From the NCBI GenBank assembly GCA_964510575.1, contig CAZECN010000001.1:62001-126000 (forward strand): a stretch of DNA of 64,000 bases, in the 5' to 3' direction. The stretch is from CALKYB01 sp964510575 (GTDB lineage Bacteria; Bdellovibrionota_C; UBA2361; SZUA-149; CALKYB01). The position numbers and the translations under genes are program-made. This document shows, piece after piece, positions 1 to 8,702 of this stretch. Below the pieces are notes generated by a model. It did not search any database, had not been told where the DNA came from, and was given only the letters and a program-made list of their open reading frames with translations. How positions within the stretch are numbered: position 1 is the first letter of the stretch; each line of letters starts with the position of its first letter.

Positions 1-549
1 GTTCCTAAAAGCTTGGTGTCTAGAGAAGACCTACACGTTGAACTTGATATACGTGCTGATAATAGCCAAGAACCAGTTAGTTATTTGGCCTGGGAAGATA
101 ATTTTAATATTGGCTGTTATTTCGTAAAGTTCAACCAAGTTAATTTAAAAAATTATTCTGCCCGAGCTCGAGTCTCAAGCAAAGATAAAGAACTTAGCCT
201 GATTAGTGGTGAGTCGAATTGGATGAGTCTTGACTCAGTTAAGACCGCCGCTCCGGCTGAAGTAGCTTCCATCCCAGAGCAACGGAGTAAAACTTTTGCT
301 AGAGGAATGATTTTATTTGGAGCTATCTTTTGTTGGATGTTGCTTTTGAATTCTTGGCTGTCTCTCAGAATTAGAGAGTTAAAGAGAAGTGCTCGTGCGC
401 CTAGCGCTTACTCCAAGGAAGTTAGTCCTGAGCTAAAGTTCGAAGTGGAAAATTTAAGAAACTATTCTGGACTTGCGAATAGACAACTTAGTGATGATGA
501 AAAATTGCTTTTCGAATCTAACCTTGATGATTTAAGAGAGGGGCTATGA
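1..549 (+). CDS. Single-pass membrane protein, C-terminal part (5' end outside window)
   Basis: The frame is open from base 1, so the true start lies upstream; a TTG at 13 is only the first possible start inside the window. About 182 codons are visible. One hydrophobic segment (GMILFGAIFCWMLLLNSWL, near visible residues 102-120) is followed by a basic stretch (RIRELKRSAR). By the positive-inside rule this puts the N-terminal part outside the cytoplasm and the charged last 60 residues inside. The stop overlaps the next start (ATGA), indicating translational coupling with the second small membrane protein and the BioF-like gene. I recognise no family. Confidence 0.6.
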   Translation, partial: VPKSLVSREDLHVELDIRADNSQEPVSYLAWEDNFNIGCYFVKFNQVNLKNYSARARVSSKDKELSLISGESNWMSLDSVKTAAPAEVASIPEQRSKTFARGMILFGAIFCWMLLLNSWLSLRIRELKRSARAPSAYSKEVSPELKFEVENLRNYSGLANRQLSDDEKLLFESNLDDLREGL

Positions 550-965
550 TCTGGGTAGTTTTAACATTACTTTTAGTAATCGCCGGATTTGTCTTTTTTT
601 ATGTGAAGATAAAAATCCACTCTGTTGGTGCTTTGAGAAAAAGCTTACTTTCTAGGCCTGATATTAGGGCGAGGGTCTTGTTGTTGAAAGAAATGGGTGG
701 GGTGGCCGCTTCTTATCAAAAACCCAGTGGGGTTGCTCTAGAGACGGTTCCTTTAGGTGGTGGACGAGTAGAGCTTAGAGAAGTGGAGGTCGAAACTGCG
801 GTAGAACTTGAGGAGTCATCCGAGATTGTAAAAAAGCTTGATAGCATGGTGGATAACTTATCTTTAGAGGCATGCGCCGAACTGTCCAAGCACCAAAAAT
901 TTTTCAATGATTATCAAAAATCAATTGCCAGACTTCGTTCTGCTCTTAAGGAAGTCTCATCTTGA
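546..965 (+). CDS. Small membrane-anchored protein of unknown function
   Basis: 139 residues. The N-terminus is a single membrane helix (WVVLTLLLVIAGFVFFYVKI, residues 3-22). The rest is a soluble, charged, probably helical region with a Glu/Val-rich middle (VEVETAVELEE) and a C-terminal helix. The ATG overlaps the stop of the upstream membrane protein, and its own stop overlaps the TTG of the BioF-like gene, so the three are probably one transcript. It could be a cytoplasm-facing adaptor, but nothing in the sequence names a function. Confidence 0.6.
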   Translation: MIWVVLTLLLVIAGFVFFYVKIKIHSVGALRKSLLSRPDIRARVLLLKEMGGVAASYQKPSGVALETVPLGGGRVELREVEVETAVELEESSEIVKKLDSMVDNLSLEACAELSKHQKFFNDYQKSIARLRSALKEVSS

Positions 966-2068
966 GCCAACTTGTTTTTGAGCGCAGTGAAGGTGCTGCT
1001 CTAATCAAAGGAAGTGAAATTTTCACTTCTTTTTGTTCAACTGATTTTTTAGGTTTTTCACAAGATAATAGAGTTTTTCAAGCAGTTCGAGATGGTTTAA
1101 GTCGAGAAAATGAACTTTTAACTGGTCGTCGAGATACCTGCGGAGCTAGACCCTATCATCAGCGATTAGCTAAAGGCGTCTCTGCTTTTAGGGCCTCAGA
1201 AGAGGCCAGGCTATTCTCTTCCTTCGAAGAAATGTTGTTTGCTTTGATTTCTAACTCCAAGCAAGCCTTTTACAGTAATGTATTTATTTCATCTTCAATC
1301 CAGCGACAGGTTTGCGAAGGATTTTCCTTTGCTGGACTTGAGTTAAGTAACTTCGATTCAGCTGAGCCAGACCAATTAGAGGAGAAGTTAAGTAGGGTAC
1401 AGAATTCAGAAATAGACCGGAAGGTCTTAGTTTTAATTGAAAGCCTCTCACCAATTAATGGTCGAGTTGCCCCACTCAGGGCTTTTTTGAAAGTTTGTGA
1501 AAAAGCCCAGGCCACCATGTTGGTTGATGATAGTTTTGGTTTAGGTGTTTTAGGACTGTTGGGTAGTGGGGGGTTGGAAAAAGCAGGTATCCTTGATGAG
1601 GGTGTAACGTCTTTCTTTGATTTTAAACATACTCTTGGCTCGGTTGGAGCTGCGGTGGTTGGTTCTCGATTGGAAGTTGAGGGTCTTTTGGGTGAGGAAA
1701 AGGATGCGTATTTACTTCCTCTTTACTCAGTGTATGGAGTCGAGGCTGCCCTTGAGCTAACTGAGTTAGAGGTTCGTTCTCGAAGTAAACTTCGAGCTAA
1801 AGCACTCAGAGTGAGAGATGGTTTGATTTCAATGGGCTTAAGGGTGGAAGGAGATCCCGTTTCACCTGTGATTTTAATTAAGCTTGAAGATCCGTTGATA
1901 ATTTCTGAAATTGTAAGAGGTTTATTCGAAAGAAAAATAGTAGTCGATAAAGACTCCAGCGGAGTTAGGATTGTTATTAGATCGATCCATACACCAGCTC
2001 TGATAACAGCACTTTTGCAAGCTGTTGATGATGTTGGAAAGAAACTTGGATTAATTTCCTCCCTCTAG
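962..2068 (+). CDS. bioF: BioF-like PLP-dependent acyltransferase (8-amino-7-oxononanoate synthase family), divergent active site
   Basis: BioF condenses pimeloyl thioester with alanine in biotin synthesis. Family landmarks run in order: FCSTDFLGFS near residue 23 (BioF FSSNDYLGLS), SPINGRVAPL (SMDGDSAPL), VDDSFGLGVLG at 188-198 (VDDAHGTGVIG), and the PLP-lysine region FDFKHTLGSVGAA with K222. The usual His of the DDAH motif is Phe192, and the stacking His of the earlier LSH motif also appears to be missing. It is therefore either a very diverged BioF or a relative with another role. The TTG start overlaps the preceding stop (TTGA). Being just upstream of bioA and bioD supports a biotin role. 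Length 368 is slightly short for BioF. Confidence 0.62.
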   Translation: MSQLVFERSEGAALIKGSEIFTSFCSTDFLGFSQDNRVFQAVRDGLSRENELLTGRRDTCGARPYHQRLAKGVSAFRASEEARLFSSFEEMLFALISNSKQAFYSNVFISSSIQRQVCEGFSFAGLELSNFDSAEPDQLEEKLSRVQNSEIDRKVLVLIESLSPINGRVAPLRAFLKVCEKAQATMLVDDSFGLGVLGLLGSGGLEKAGILDEGVTSFFDFKHTLGSVGAAVVGSRLEVEGLLGEEKDAYLLPLYSVYGVEAALELTELEVRSRSKLRAKALRVRDGLISMGLRVEGDPVSPVILIKLEDPLIISEIVRGLFERKIVVDKDSSGVRIVIRSIHTPALITALLQAVDDVGKKLGLISSL

Positions 2069-2158
2069 TTTGCAGTCAGCTATTGATTGCCTAGTAAACT
2101 GGACAATTTCCTCACCTGCGGTTATGTCCTACCGGTCTTCGTAGCCGGGTAGTTCATT

Positions 2159-3568
2159 ATGAGTAATACAGTCAAGAAAGCAGGCGACAGTCTGGTCCAG
2201 TCCCGTTCAGAATGCCTTCGTCAAATTGACTTTGACCATATCTGGCACCCTTTCACTCAAAGCAGCCAGTGGTTTGCTGATTGTCCACTAATAGTCGATC
2301 GGGCCGAAGGTTTTTACCTTTATGACCCTGAGGGTAAAGACTATCTGGATGGGGTTTCATCTCTTTGGTGTAATGTTCATGGTCACTCTCATCCTGCTTT
2401 TACCAAGGCCGGTAAGGACCAAGTTGAAAACCTAGTGCATTCTACGATGCTTGGCTTGAGTCATAGCCCAATTATTGAATGCACTGAAAGGTTAGTAAGT
2501 TTACTACCAGCTCACCTTAGTAGAGTTTTTTATTCCGACAGTGGAACATCCGCGGTTGAGGCTGCAATTAGAATTTCTTTAGAATGGTGGCAGAAACAAG
2601 GTGGAGAGAAAGGTAGGCAAAAAACAAAATTACTTTCCCTAGCAGGAGCCTATCACGGTGACACCTTGGGTGCTGTAGGGATTGGATTTCTAGACTTCTT
2701 TCATGGAGCTTTAAATAAAAGCGTTGTTCAGTCTCATCGAGTTAGAACTCCTCATATTTTTAGATTTGAACAAGGCTGCTCGGAGTCTGAAGCTTTGGAG
2801 AAAAGTGTCTCTGAATTGAAAGAATTTTTATCCCAAGAAGGTGATTCGATCGCGGCTTTTTTTGTGGAACCGCTTGTTCAAGGTGCTGCGGGAATTTGGG
2901 TTTATCCACCGGAGTATTTAAAAGAAATAGAGACTCTTTGTCGAAAACACGACATTCACCTGATTATAGATGAAGTTGCCACCGGCTTTGGAAAAACAGG
3001 ACAAATTTTTGCTCACCAGATTGCTGGTGTTGAGGCGGACCTGTTGGTTATGGGTAAGGGATTAAGCGGTGGATTGCTTGCGATTTCAGCGGTTGCTTGT
3101 CGAGAAGAAATTTTTAGAGGCTTTCATGGAAAGCCTTCTGAAGGAAAAACTTTCTTTTATGGGCAAACTTTTGCTGGAAACCCATTGGCTGCCAGATTTG
3201 CTGAAGTAAACCTTTCTTTGTTTCAAGACCCTACCTTGATGGATGGAGCTCGAAAGCGAATAGATAAATACACAGGCTTGCTAGATCGAAAATTGAAAAC
3301 CTTAGAGTGGGTGGATGAAGTTCGACAGCTAGGTTTTATGACAGGCATTGAGCTCACTTCAAAGCCAGGTTCAAGAGCTGCTTGGAAAAGCGACCAGCAA
3401 GTTGGTGTGAAAATTGTGAAAGCGGCTCGGGATCGAGGAGTTTTTATTCGACCTCTAGGTAACGTAATTGTTTTAATGCCGGCTATAGCCATGCCCGAAG
3501 AGGATCTTGAAAAACTAGTTCAAGTGACTGCTGAAGCCATCGATGAAGCTTGTAGTTCCGAGAGTTAG
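2159..3568 (+). CDS. bioA: Adenosylmethionine-8-amino-7-oxononanoate aminotransferase
   Basis: Converts KAPA to 7,8-diaminopelargonate using S-adenosylmethionine as amino donor; cytoplasmic PLP enzyme of biotin synthesis. Class III aminotransferase landmarks are clear: DGVSSLWCNVHGHSHP near residue 61, the phosphate-binding SDSGTSAVEAAIR, GAYHGDTLGA, the DEVATGFGKTG motif near 276, and the PLP lysine in MGKGLSGG (K300). An early WHPFTQ motif, typical of BioA, is at about residue 30. Length 469 fits a slightly extended family member. The stop overlaps the GTG of bioD by one base, so the two are coupled. The 90 bases before the ATG contain no recognisable BirA operator. Confidence 0.93.
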   Translation: MSNTVKKAGDSLVQSRSECLRQIDFDHIWHPFTQSSQWFADCPLIVDRAEGFYLYDPEGKDYLDGVSSLWCNVHGHSHPAFTKAGKDQVENLVHSTMLGLSHSPIIECTERLVSLLPAHLSRVFYSDSGTSAVEAAIRISLEWWQKQGGEKGRQKTKLLSLAGAYHGDTLGAVGIGFLDFFHGALNKSVVQSHRVRTPHIFRFEQGCSESEALEKSVSELKEFLSQEGDSIAAFFVEPLVQGAAGIWVYPPEYLKEIETLCRKHDIHLIIDEVATGFGKTGQIFAHQIAGVEADLLVMGKGLSGGLLAISAVACREEIFRGFHGKPSEGKTFFYGQTFAGNPLAARFAEVNLSLFQDPTLMDGARKRIDKYTGLLDRKLKTLEWVDEVRQLGFMTGIELTSKPGSRAAWKSDQQVGVKIVKAARDRGVFIRPLGNVIVLMPAIAMPEEDLEKLVQVTAEAIDEACSSES

Positions 3569-4284
3569 TGATGTTAGCTAAGAGCGACTATATAGACCTG
3601 GATGTTATTGCTGAGGCTGGGCACTTACTTGTAACAGGAACTGATACAGGAATCGGAAAAACTTGGACTACCGTTAAGATTATCGAAGAGCTTAAGAAGA
3701 AAGGTCAGGAGGTTTCGGCCGCTAAGCCTATCGAAACAGGTTGTGAAAAGAATGGAAGTGGAGAACTAGTTGGATCTGATATAACCGAGATTGCAGGGGC
3801 ACTAGGTGTTTCTAGGCAAGATCCTGAGTATAAAAACCTTTTCTTTAAACTTTACCACTCTCCGGTTGCGCCCTCAGTGGCTGTAGAAAGAGAAGCTTCT
3901 TCTTTGACTTGGGAAGAACTAGTTGATTGGCTTAACCAACGGAAGGCAGCTAAAGAGACTTTTTTAGTTGAAGGAGCCGGTGGGCTACTTGTTCCAATTG
4001 TAAACAGTCAGACTTTTGCAGAATTGGCTCAAGAGACTGGGTTGAAAGTTTTGGTTGTTTTTGGTTCGCGTTTGGGTGCAATTAACCAAGCGGCTTTAAC
4101 TTTTGAAGTTCTTAGGTCAAGAGGCCTTCCTATAGTGGGTTATGTTTTTAATCAAATGGCCAAGCCTGAAGAGGCAGTGGAAGGAAGAGTGAACGCCGAT
4201 CAAACTAATCGAGAATTATTAAAGAAAGTAGCTGCTCGTTATGAAGTTGAAGAAGTTGGTTACTTGAGCTGGGAGGGAAAGTGA
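3568..4284 (+). CDS. bioD: ATP-dependent dethiobiotin synthetase
   Basis: Closes the ureido ring of dethiobiotin from diaminopelargonate, CO2 and ATP. The N-terminal P-loop GTDTGIGKT (near residues 24-32) is the BioD signature. It is followed by AAKPIETGC (family AxKPxxxG) and by the EGAGGLLVPI segment near 136-145. Length 238 matches the family. GTG 3568 overlaps the bioA stop by one base; the ATG at 3571 is an equally good start. It ends in a GTGA overlap with the next gene. bioB, bioC and bioH are not in the window, so the pathway must be completed elsewhere or biotin precursors imported. Confidence 0.93.
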   Translation: MMLAKSDYIDLDVIAEAGHLLVTGTDTGIGKTWTTVKIIEELKKKGQEVSAAKPIETGCEKNGSGELVGSDITEIAGALGVSRQDPEYKNLFFKLYHSPVAPSVAVEREASSLTWEELVDWLNQRKAAKETFLVEGAGGLLVPIVNSQTFAELAQETGLKVLVVFGSRLGAINQAALTFEVLRSRGLPIVGYVFNQMAKPEEAVEGRVNADQTNRELLKKVAARYEVEEVGYLSWEGK

Positions 4285-4745
4285 GCCTTAGTTTACCAGA
4301 TCATCTTAGCTCTCTCTCTCCTAGTGATAATGCTAGTAGAGCTTTGTTAGGCTTGGCGCGGCAAATTTCTAAACGTGATGGAGTTTCTCAGCAACAAGTG
4401 CTTGATTCCGAAAAGATTGTTGAAATTTGCTTGCGAGAAAAGCTCGGTCGAAAAGACAAGCTCAAACTGGTCAGGGATTTTCTGGAAAAGGAACGGTACC
4501 CCTTAAAGGCCAAATTAGAGAAAGAACTTAGTGACTGTTCTGCTAGTGTATTAAAATCGCTTGGAATTAAGCTAGAGCTTCCTACTGAGTTTGAAGGTGA
4601 TAGCGTTTCCTTCAAAGTTAAAGCTAAGAATCTTTCCGAAATTGCAACTGCTTCTAAAAAGATTTTGGAGCTATCAAGTCATTCTGAGATGGCAAGAATA
4701 TTCGCAATTTTATCTGGAGAGTTCTCGGAGGAAGATAGTGAATAG
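4281..4745 (+). CDS. Hypothetical soluble protein in the biotin operon
   Basis: 154 residues, mostly charged and predicted helical (for example KIVEICLREKLGRKDKLKLV), with no signal peptide or membrane segment. Its GTG overlaps the bioD stop and its end overlaps the GTG start of the SplB-like gene by 8 bases, so it is translated within the biotin operon. I recognise no domain. Position suggests a link to biotin metabolism or to the radical SAM partner downstream, but this is context only. Confidence 0.65.
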   Translation: MSLSLPDHLSSLSPSDNASRALLGLARQISKRDGVSQQQVLDSEKIVEICLREKLGRKDKLKLVRDFLEKERYPLKAKLEKELSDCSASVLKSLGIKLELPTEFEGDSVSFKVKAKNLSEIATASKKILELSSHSEMARIFAILSGEFSEEDSE

Positions 4746-5910
4746 TTCTCACTGGCCATCAGAGCTTCTTGTTGCCGAAGATGCAGCGAAGGATCCTTTA
4801 ACTTTGAGAGTTATCCAGAGACTCAACCATCTTCAGCCAGAGTTTGTCTCAGACCACGGAGATCCACTTCACTTAGGTAAGAAGAAGGAATCGGCTGAAG
4901 AGCAGGCTGAAAGGTTTACAGCGGGTAAAAAGAAACTTCTTCTTTGTAGATATAAAGGAGAGTGGATGAGAGCCTGTCCCGGAACAAACTCTCACGTTTG
5001 TTGCAATCTTTGGACTGTTAATCCTGGTGAGGGCTGTCCTTTGGATTGTACTTACTGCTACTTGCAGTCTTACCTTAAACGTAATCCAACTTTAAAAATA
5101 TATAGCAATATAGAAGATCTCATTCAGGCTATTACCGACAGAGTTAGCTCCGAGCCTTCAAGATATTTTAGAATTGGAACGGGTGAGGTTATCGACAGTT
5201 TAGTTTGGGATGATTTAACTGACACTAGCTTAGAACTGGTTCCTTTTTTCTCTAGACTTCCAAATGCTGTCTTGGAACTCAAAACCAAAACAGCAAACAT
5301 TTCTAATCTGGTTTCTGAAGAGATGCTTAGCCAAGGTCCTAGAGTAACTTCAAATACAGTAGTTTCTTGGTCTGTCAATGCCCTAGAAATCAATTCTAAT
5401 GATGAAAAACTTACAGCCAGTTTCGAGCAACGCCTTTCGGCTATGGAGCAAGTAGCCTCTGTTGGTTACAGGGTTGGTCTTCATTTTGACCCTTTGATTC
5501 ATTTTAAGGGATGGGAAGATGCCTACAGCGAAGCTGTTAGAAGAATCTTTTCAAGACTAAAAGACTCTGACATTGCGTGGATAAGTGTCTCTAGCCTTCG
5601 TTATAAACCTGAGATGCAGGAGGTGATGGAAGAGCGTTTTCCTGAGAGTTCAGTCCCGTATGGAGAGCAGTTTCTTGCTAAAGACGGAAAGATGCGTTAC
5701 GTCCAGCCTCTTCGTTTAAAAATGGTGAATTTTGTCTGGAATGAGTTGAAAAAAGTAAGTAATACTCTTCCAGTATACATGTGCATGGAGTCCTCAGCCG
5801 CCTGGCGTAGTATTAACGGGGGAGCTCCTATTGCAGGTGAAGAACTTAAGGAAGTCTTCGCCAGAAAGGCCCGGCTCAAAGTGCTCGGGGATAGTGATCA
5901 CAGAGTTTAA
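4738..5910 (+). CDS. Spore photoproduct lyase-like radical SAM protein (SplB family)
   Basis: 390 residues from GTG 4738, chosen because CGGAGGAA sits 6-7 bases before it; a longer open frame upstream would overlap the whole previous gene. Family landmarks: LCRYKGEWMRACPGT, the 4Fe-4S/SAM cysteines C100, C104 and C107 in CPLDCTYCY, FRIGTGEVIDSL, LELKTKT, SWSVNAL, LHFDPLIHF and WISVSSLRY. These match the SplB family seen in many non-sporulating bacteria. I see no Cys in the 40-60 residues after the cluster, where true spore photoproduct lyases carry their H-donor cysteine, so repair of spore photoproduct is doubtful and the substrate is unknown. It is the last gene before secA. Confidence 0.82.
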   Translation: MNSSHWPSELLVAEDAAKDPLTLRVIQRLNHLQPEFVSDHGDPLHLGKKKESAEEQAERFTAGKKKLLLCRYKGEWMRACPGTNSHVCCNLWTVNPGEGCPLDCTYCYLQSYLKRNPTLKIYSNIEDLIQAITDRVSSEPSRYFRIGTGEVIDSLVWDDLTDTSLELVPFFSRLPNAVLELKTKTANISNLVSEEMLSQGPRVTSNTVVSWSVNALEINSNDEKLTASFEQRLSAMEQVASVGYRVGLHFDPLIHFKGWEDAYSEAVRRIFSRLKDSDIAWISVSSLRYKPEMQEVMEERFPESSVPYGEQFLAKDGKMRYVQPLRLKMVNFVWNELKKVSNTLPVYMCMESSAAWRSINGGAPIAGEELKEVFARKARLKVLGDSDHRV

Positions 5911-5924
5911 GGAGATTCCTAGAT

Positions 5925-8702
5925 TTGTTAAAGTCGGCAGCTACAAAAGTATTTGGATCGTCTAACGATCGCTATTTGAAGCGTAAAGCTCAAGTCGTAA
6001 AAAAAATTAACGCTCTCGAGCCAACTTACAAGGCTATGAGCGATGAAGAGCTCTCCAATCAAACCAATATATTTAAAGAGCGCTTAGCCGGAGGCGAGAC
6101 TCTTGACGAACTTTTGTCTGAAGCCTTTGCCGTGACTCGTGAGGCAGCAGTGCGTGTGCTGGGAATGAGGCATTTTGATGTGCAGCTTATTGGCGGCATG
6201 GTTCTTCATGAGGGAAAAATTGCTGAGATGAAAACAGGGGAAGGTAAAACCCTAGTTGCAACTCTACCTGTTTATCTTAATGCCTTAGCTGGTAAGGGAG
6301 TTCATGTTGTTACAGTTAACGATTATCTAGCTACTCGTGATGCTGAATGGATGGGAAGAGTTTATGAATTCTTAGGTCTAAGTACTGGAGTAGTTGTGAC
6401 CGGAATGTCCCACCAGGAAAAAGCCGCTGCTTATCGTGCAGATGTGACCTATGGCCAGAATAATGAGTATGGCTTTGATTATCTTCGGGACAATATGAAA
6501 ATTGATCTCGATGAAATGGCCCAGCGTGAGCATGCTTTTGCCATTGTTGATGAAGTTGATTCCATTTTAATTGATGAGGCGAGAACTCCTCTTATTATTT
6601 CAGGAGGAATTGATGATCCTACCGAGAACTACAAGATTGCCAATGCTATAATCCCTCAGCTTAGCCTAGAACAACACTTTACAATTGAAGAAAAGAGTAA
6701 GGAGATTAATCTCACCGAAGAGGGTGTTGCTAGAGTTGAGCAGCTTTTAGGTATTGAGAATTTATACGATATAGAAAATATTGCGCATGTTCATCACGTG
6801 AACAACGCTCTTCGTGCCCACAATATTCAGAGACGTGATGTTGACTACGTGGTCCGAGATGGAAAAGTTATTATCGTAGACGAGTTTACAGGTCGTCTAA
6901 TGGACGGAAGGCGCTGGTCTAATGGATTGCATCAAGCTGTAGAAGCAAAAGAAGGTGTAGAAATTGCCCAAGAGAATCAGACTCTAGCCAGTATTACTTT
7001 CCAGAACTATTTTAGAATGTATGACAAGCTTTCTGGAATGACAGGAACTGCAGATACTGAGGCAGTTGAGTTTAAGAAAATATACAACCTTGATGTTGTT
7101 GTAATTCCAACAAACAAGCCTATTCAAAGAAAAGATTTCACCGATGTTGTTTATATTTCTGAGGATGGCAAGTTTAAGTCTGTCTGTAAGGATATTGCGG
7201 AATGTCACAAAACAGGACAGCCAGTTTTGGCCGGAACAGCTAGTATTGCTAAATCTGAATTGCTTAGCCGGTATCTGAATTCTGCAGGTATTCCCCATAA
7301 TGTTTTAAACGCCAAGCACCACGAGCGAGAGGCCGATATCGTCGCTCAAGCTGGGAGGCTTGGTAGTGTTACAATTGCTACCAACATGGCTGGCCGTGGA
7401 ACTGATATTGTTTTGGGAGGAAACGCTGAGTTTTTGACTGAGGCTGAAATTGGTGAAGATGAAGTTTCAGAAGAAAAGCAATCTGAAACATTAAGTAAGT
7501 TTCAAAAACAGTGTTCCGAAGAAAGAGCTAAGGTTCTTGATGCCGGAGGTTTACACATTGTTGGAACAGAGAGGCATGAGAGTCGAAGAATTGATAATCA
7601 GCTTAGAGGACGATCTGGACGTCAAGGTGACCCAGGAAGCTCTCGCTTTTATGTATCTCTACAAGATGACCTAATGCGCCGTTTTGGTGGTGATCGCATG
7701 CAGGCAATAGTTCAACGATTTGGAATGGCAGAGGAAGATGCCATCGAAGGAAAACTTGTTGGTCGAGCAATTGAGAATGCTCAGAAGAAAGTTGAGGATT
7801 ACCATTTAGGTTTCCGTGAGCAGATTCTCAAATATGACAACGTGATGAACCAGCAGCGTAATGTTGTTTACTCACTGCGAGGTCGGTTGTTGAAAGGTGA
7901 AGCTGTCGCAGAAGAGCTTGAGACAATGATTCCCGACTGTGTTCATGACATGATCATGAGCCGGATCGACGAGAAGCTTCCTGTCTCTGAGTGGGACGTT
8001 GACGGTATCCTTGAAGTTTTCAAGCGCATCTTTGGTATGGAAGTATCCAAGGATTTATTTCAAGACGCTATAGATTCTGAGGATAAGAGGCTTGCTCAGT
8101 ATTTGTATGACAAACTCAAGGATATCGCCGAAGAAGCTTTGGGTAAGAGAGAAGAGTTTGTTGGCCGTGAAGCTATCGAAAGAAATGCCAAAATTTTCTA
8201 TCTGCAAGCGATCAATCATTTTTGGCGAGAGCATTTGGCCAATATGGATCATCTCAAAGAAGGTATTGGGCTAAGGGGATATGGCCAGAGAGATCCTCTC
8301 AGAGAGTATCAAAGAGAGGCTTATGCCCTGTTTGAGAATATGCTGGCTTCGATCCGTGATTCTGTTGTTTTTAACCTCTTCAATAAAGTGATGTTAACGG
8401 AGCAAGAAGTTCGAGAAATTGAAGAGCGAGAAAGAGAACTACAAAAGCAGAGAGAAGAAGCGGCTAAAGCTGTTCACCAAGATTTTGGTGGTGAGGGAGG
8501 CCCCGAAGAGAAAGCTAGCTCTGGAAATCGTGCTCAAAGGCGAAGAGCTGCTGCAAAGAGCGAGGAGAGCAAGACCGGGGCAGAATCTGAGTTACCTGAG
8601 GCAAGTTCAGCAGTAGGTGATGAAGAAGCTGCTCAAGCTGCTGCTGTTAGTAAGAATGCTCTAAAACGCCGCCGAAAAAATCAGCGTAAGGGAAAGCGTT
8701 AA
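5925..8702 (+). CDS. secA: Preprotein translocase ATPase SecA
   Basis: Motor ATPase that drives proteins through SecYEG. TTG 5925 is preceded by AAGGAG about 10 bases upstream. Walker A MKTGEGKT is at residues 102-109 and the DEAD-type Walker B with DEVDSILIDEARTP near 209. The second motor domain has ATNMAGRGTDI and QLRGRSGRQGDPG, and the scaffold/wing region follows. Length 925 is typical. The C-terminus lacks the usual CxCxnCH zinc motif for SecB/lipid contact and ends in an Ala/Glu-rich linker and a strongly basic tail (NALKRRRKNQRKGKR). Confidence 0.97.
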   Translation: MLKSAATKVFGSSNDRYLKRKAQVVKKINALEPTYKAMSDEELSNQTNIFKERLAGGETLDELLSEAFAVTREAAVRVLGMRHFDVQLIGGMVLHEGKIAEMKTGEGKTLVATLPVYLNALAGKGVHVVTVNDYLATRDAEWMGRVYEFLGLSTGVVVTGMSHQEKAAAYRADVTYGQNNEYGFDYLRDNMKIDLDEMAQREHAFAIVDEVDSILIDEARTPLIISGGIDDPTENYKIANAIIPQLSLEQHFTIEEKSKEINLTEEGVARVEQLLGIENLYDIENIAHVHHVNNALRAHNIQRRDVDYVVRDGKVIIVDEFTGRLMDGRRWSNGLHQAVEAKEGVEIAQENQTLASITFQNYFRMYDKLSGMTGTADTEAVEFKKIYNLDVVVIPTNKPIQRKDFTDVVYISEDGKFKSVCKDIAECHKTGQPVLAGTASIAKSELLSRYLNSAGIPHNVLNAKHHEREADIVAQAGRLGSVTIATNMAGRGTDIVLGGNAEFLTEAEIGEDEVSEEKQSETLSKFQKQCSEERAKVLDAGGLHIVGTERHESRRIDNQLRGRSGRQGDPGSSRFYVSLQDDLMRRFGGDRMQAIVQRFGMAEEDAIEGKLVGRAIENAQKKVEDYHLGFREQILKYDNVMNQQRNVVYSLRGRLLKGEAVAEELETMIPDCVHDMIMSRIDEKLPVSEWDVDGILEVFKRIFGMEVSKDLFQDAIDSEDKRLAQYLYDKLKDIAEEALGKREEFVGREAIERNAKIFYLQAINHFWREHLANMDHLKEGIGLRGYGQRDPLREYQREAYALFENMLASIRDSVVFNLFNKVMLTEQEVREIEERERELQKQREEAAKAVHQDFGGEGGPEEKASSGNRAQRRRAAAKSEESKTGAESELPEASSAVGDEEAAQAAAVSKNALKRRRKNQRKGKR

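Noticed and set aside
2069..2158. Possible BirA operator before bioA
   Set aside because: No TTGTAAACC/GGTTAACA-type inverted halves at the required spacing.
4591..4737. N-terminal extension of the SplB-like gene
   Set aside because: It would lie inside the preceding gene in another frame; GTG 4738 has a good ribosome-binding site and the homology fits from there.
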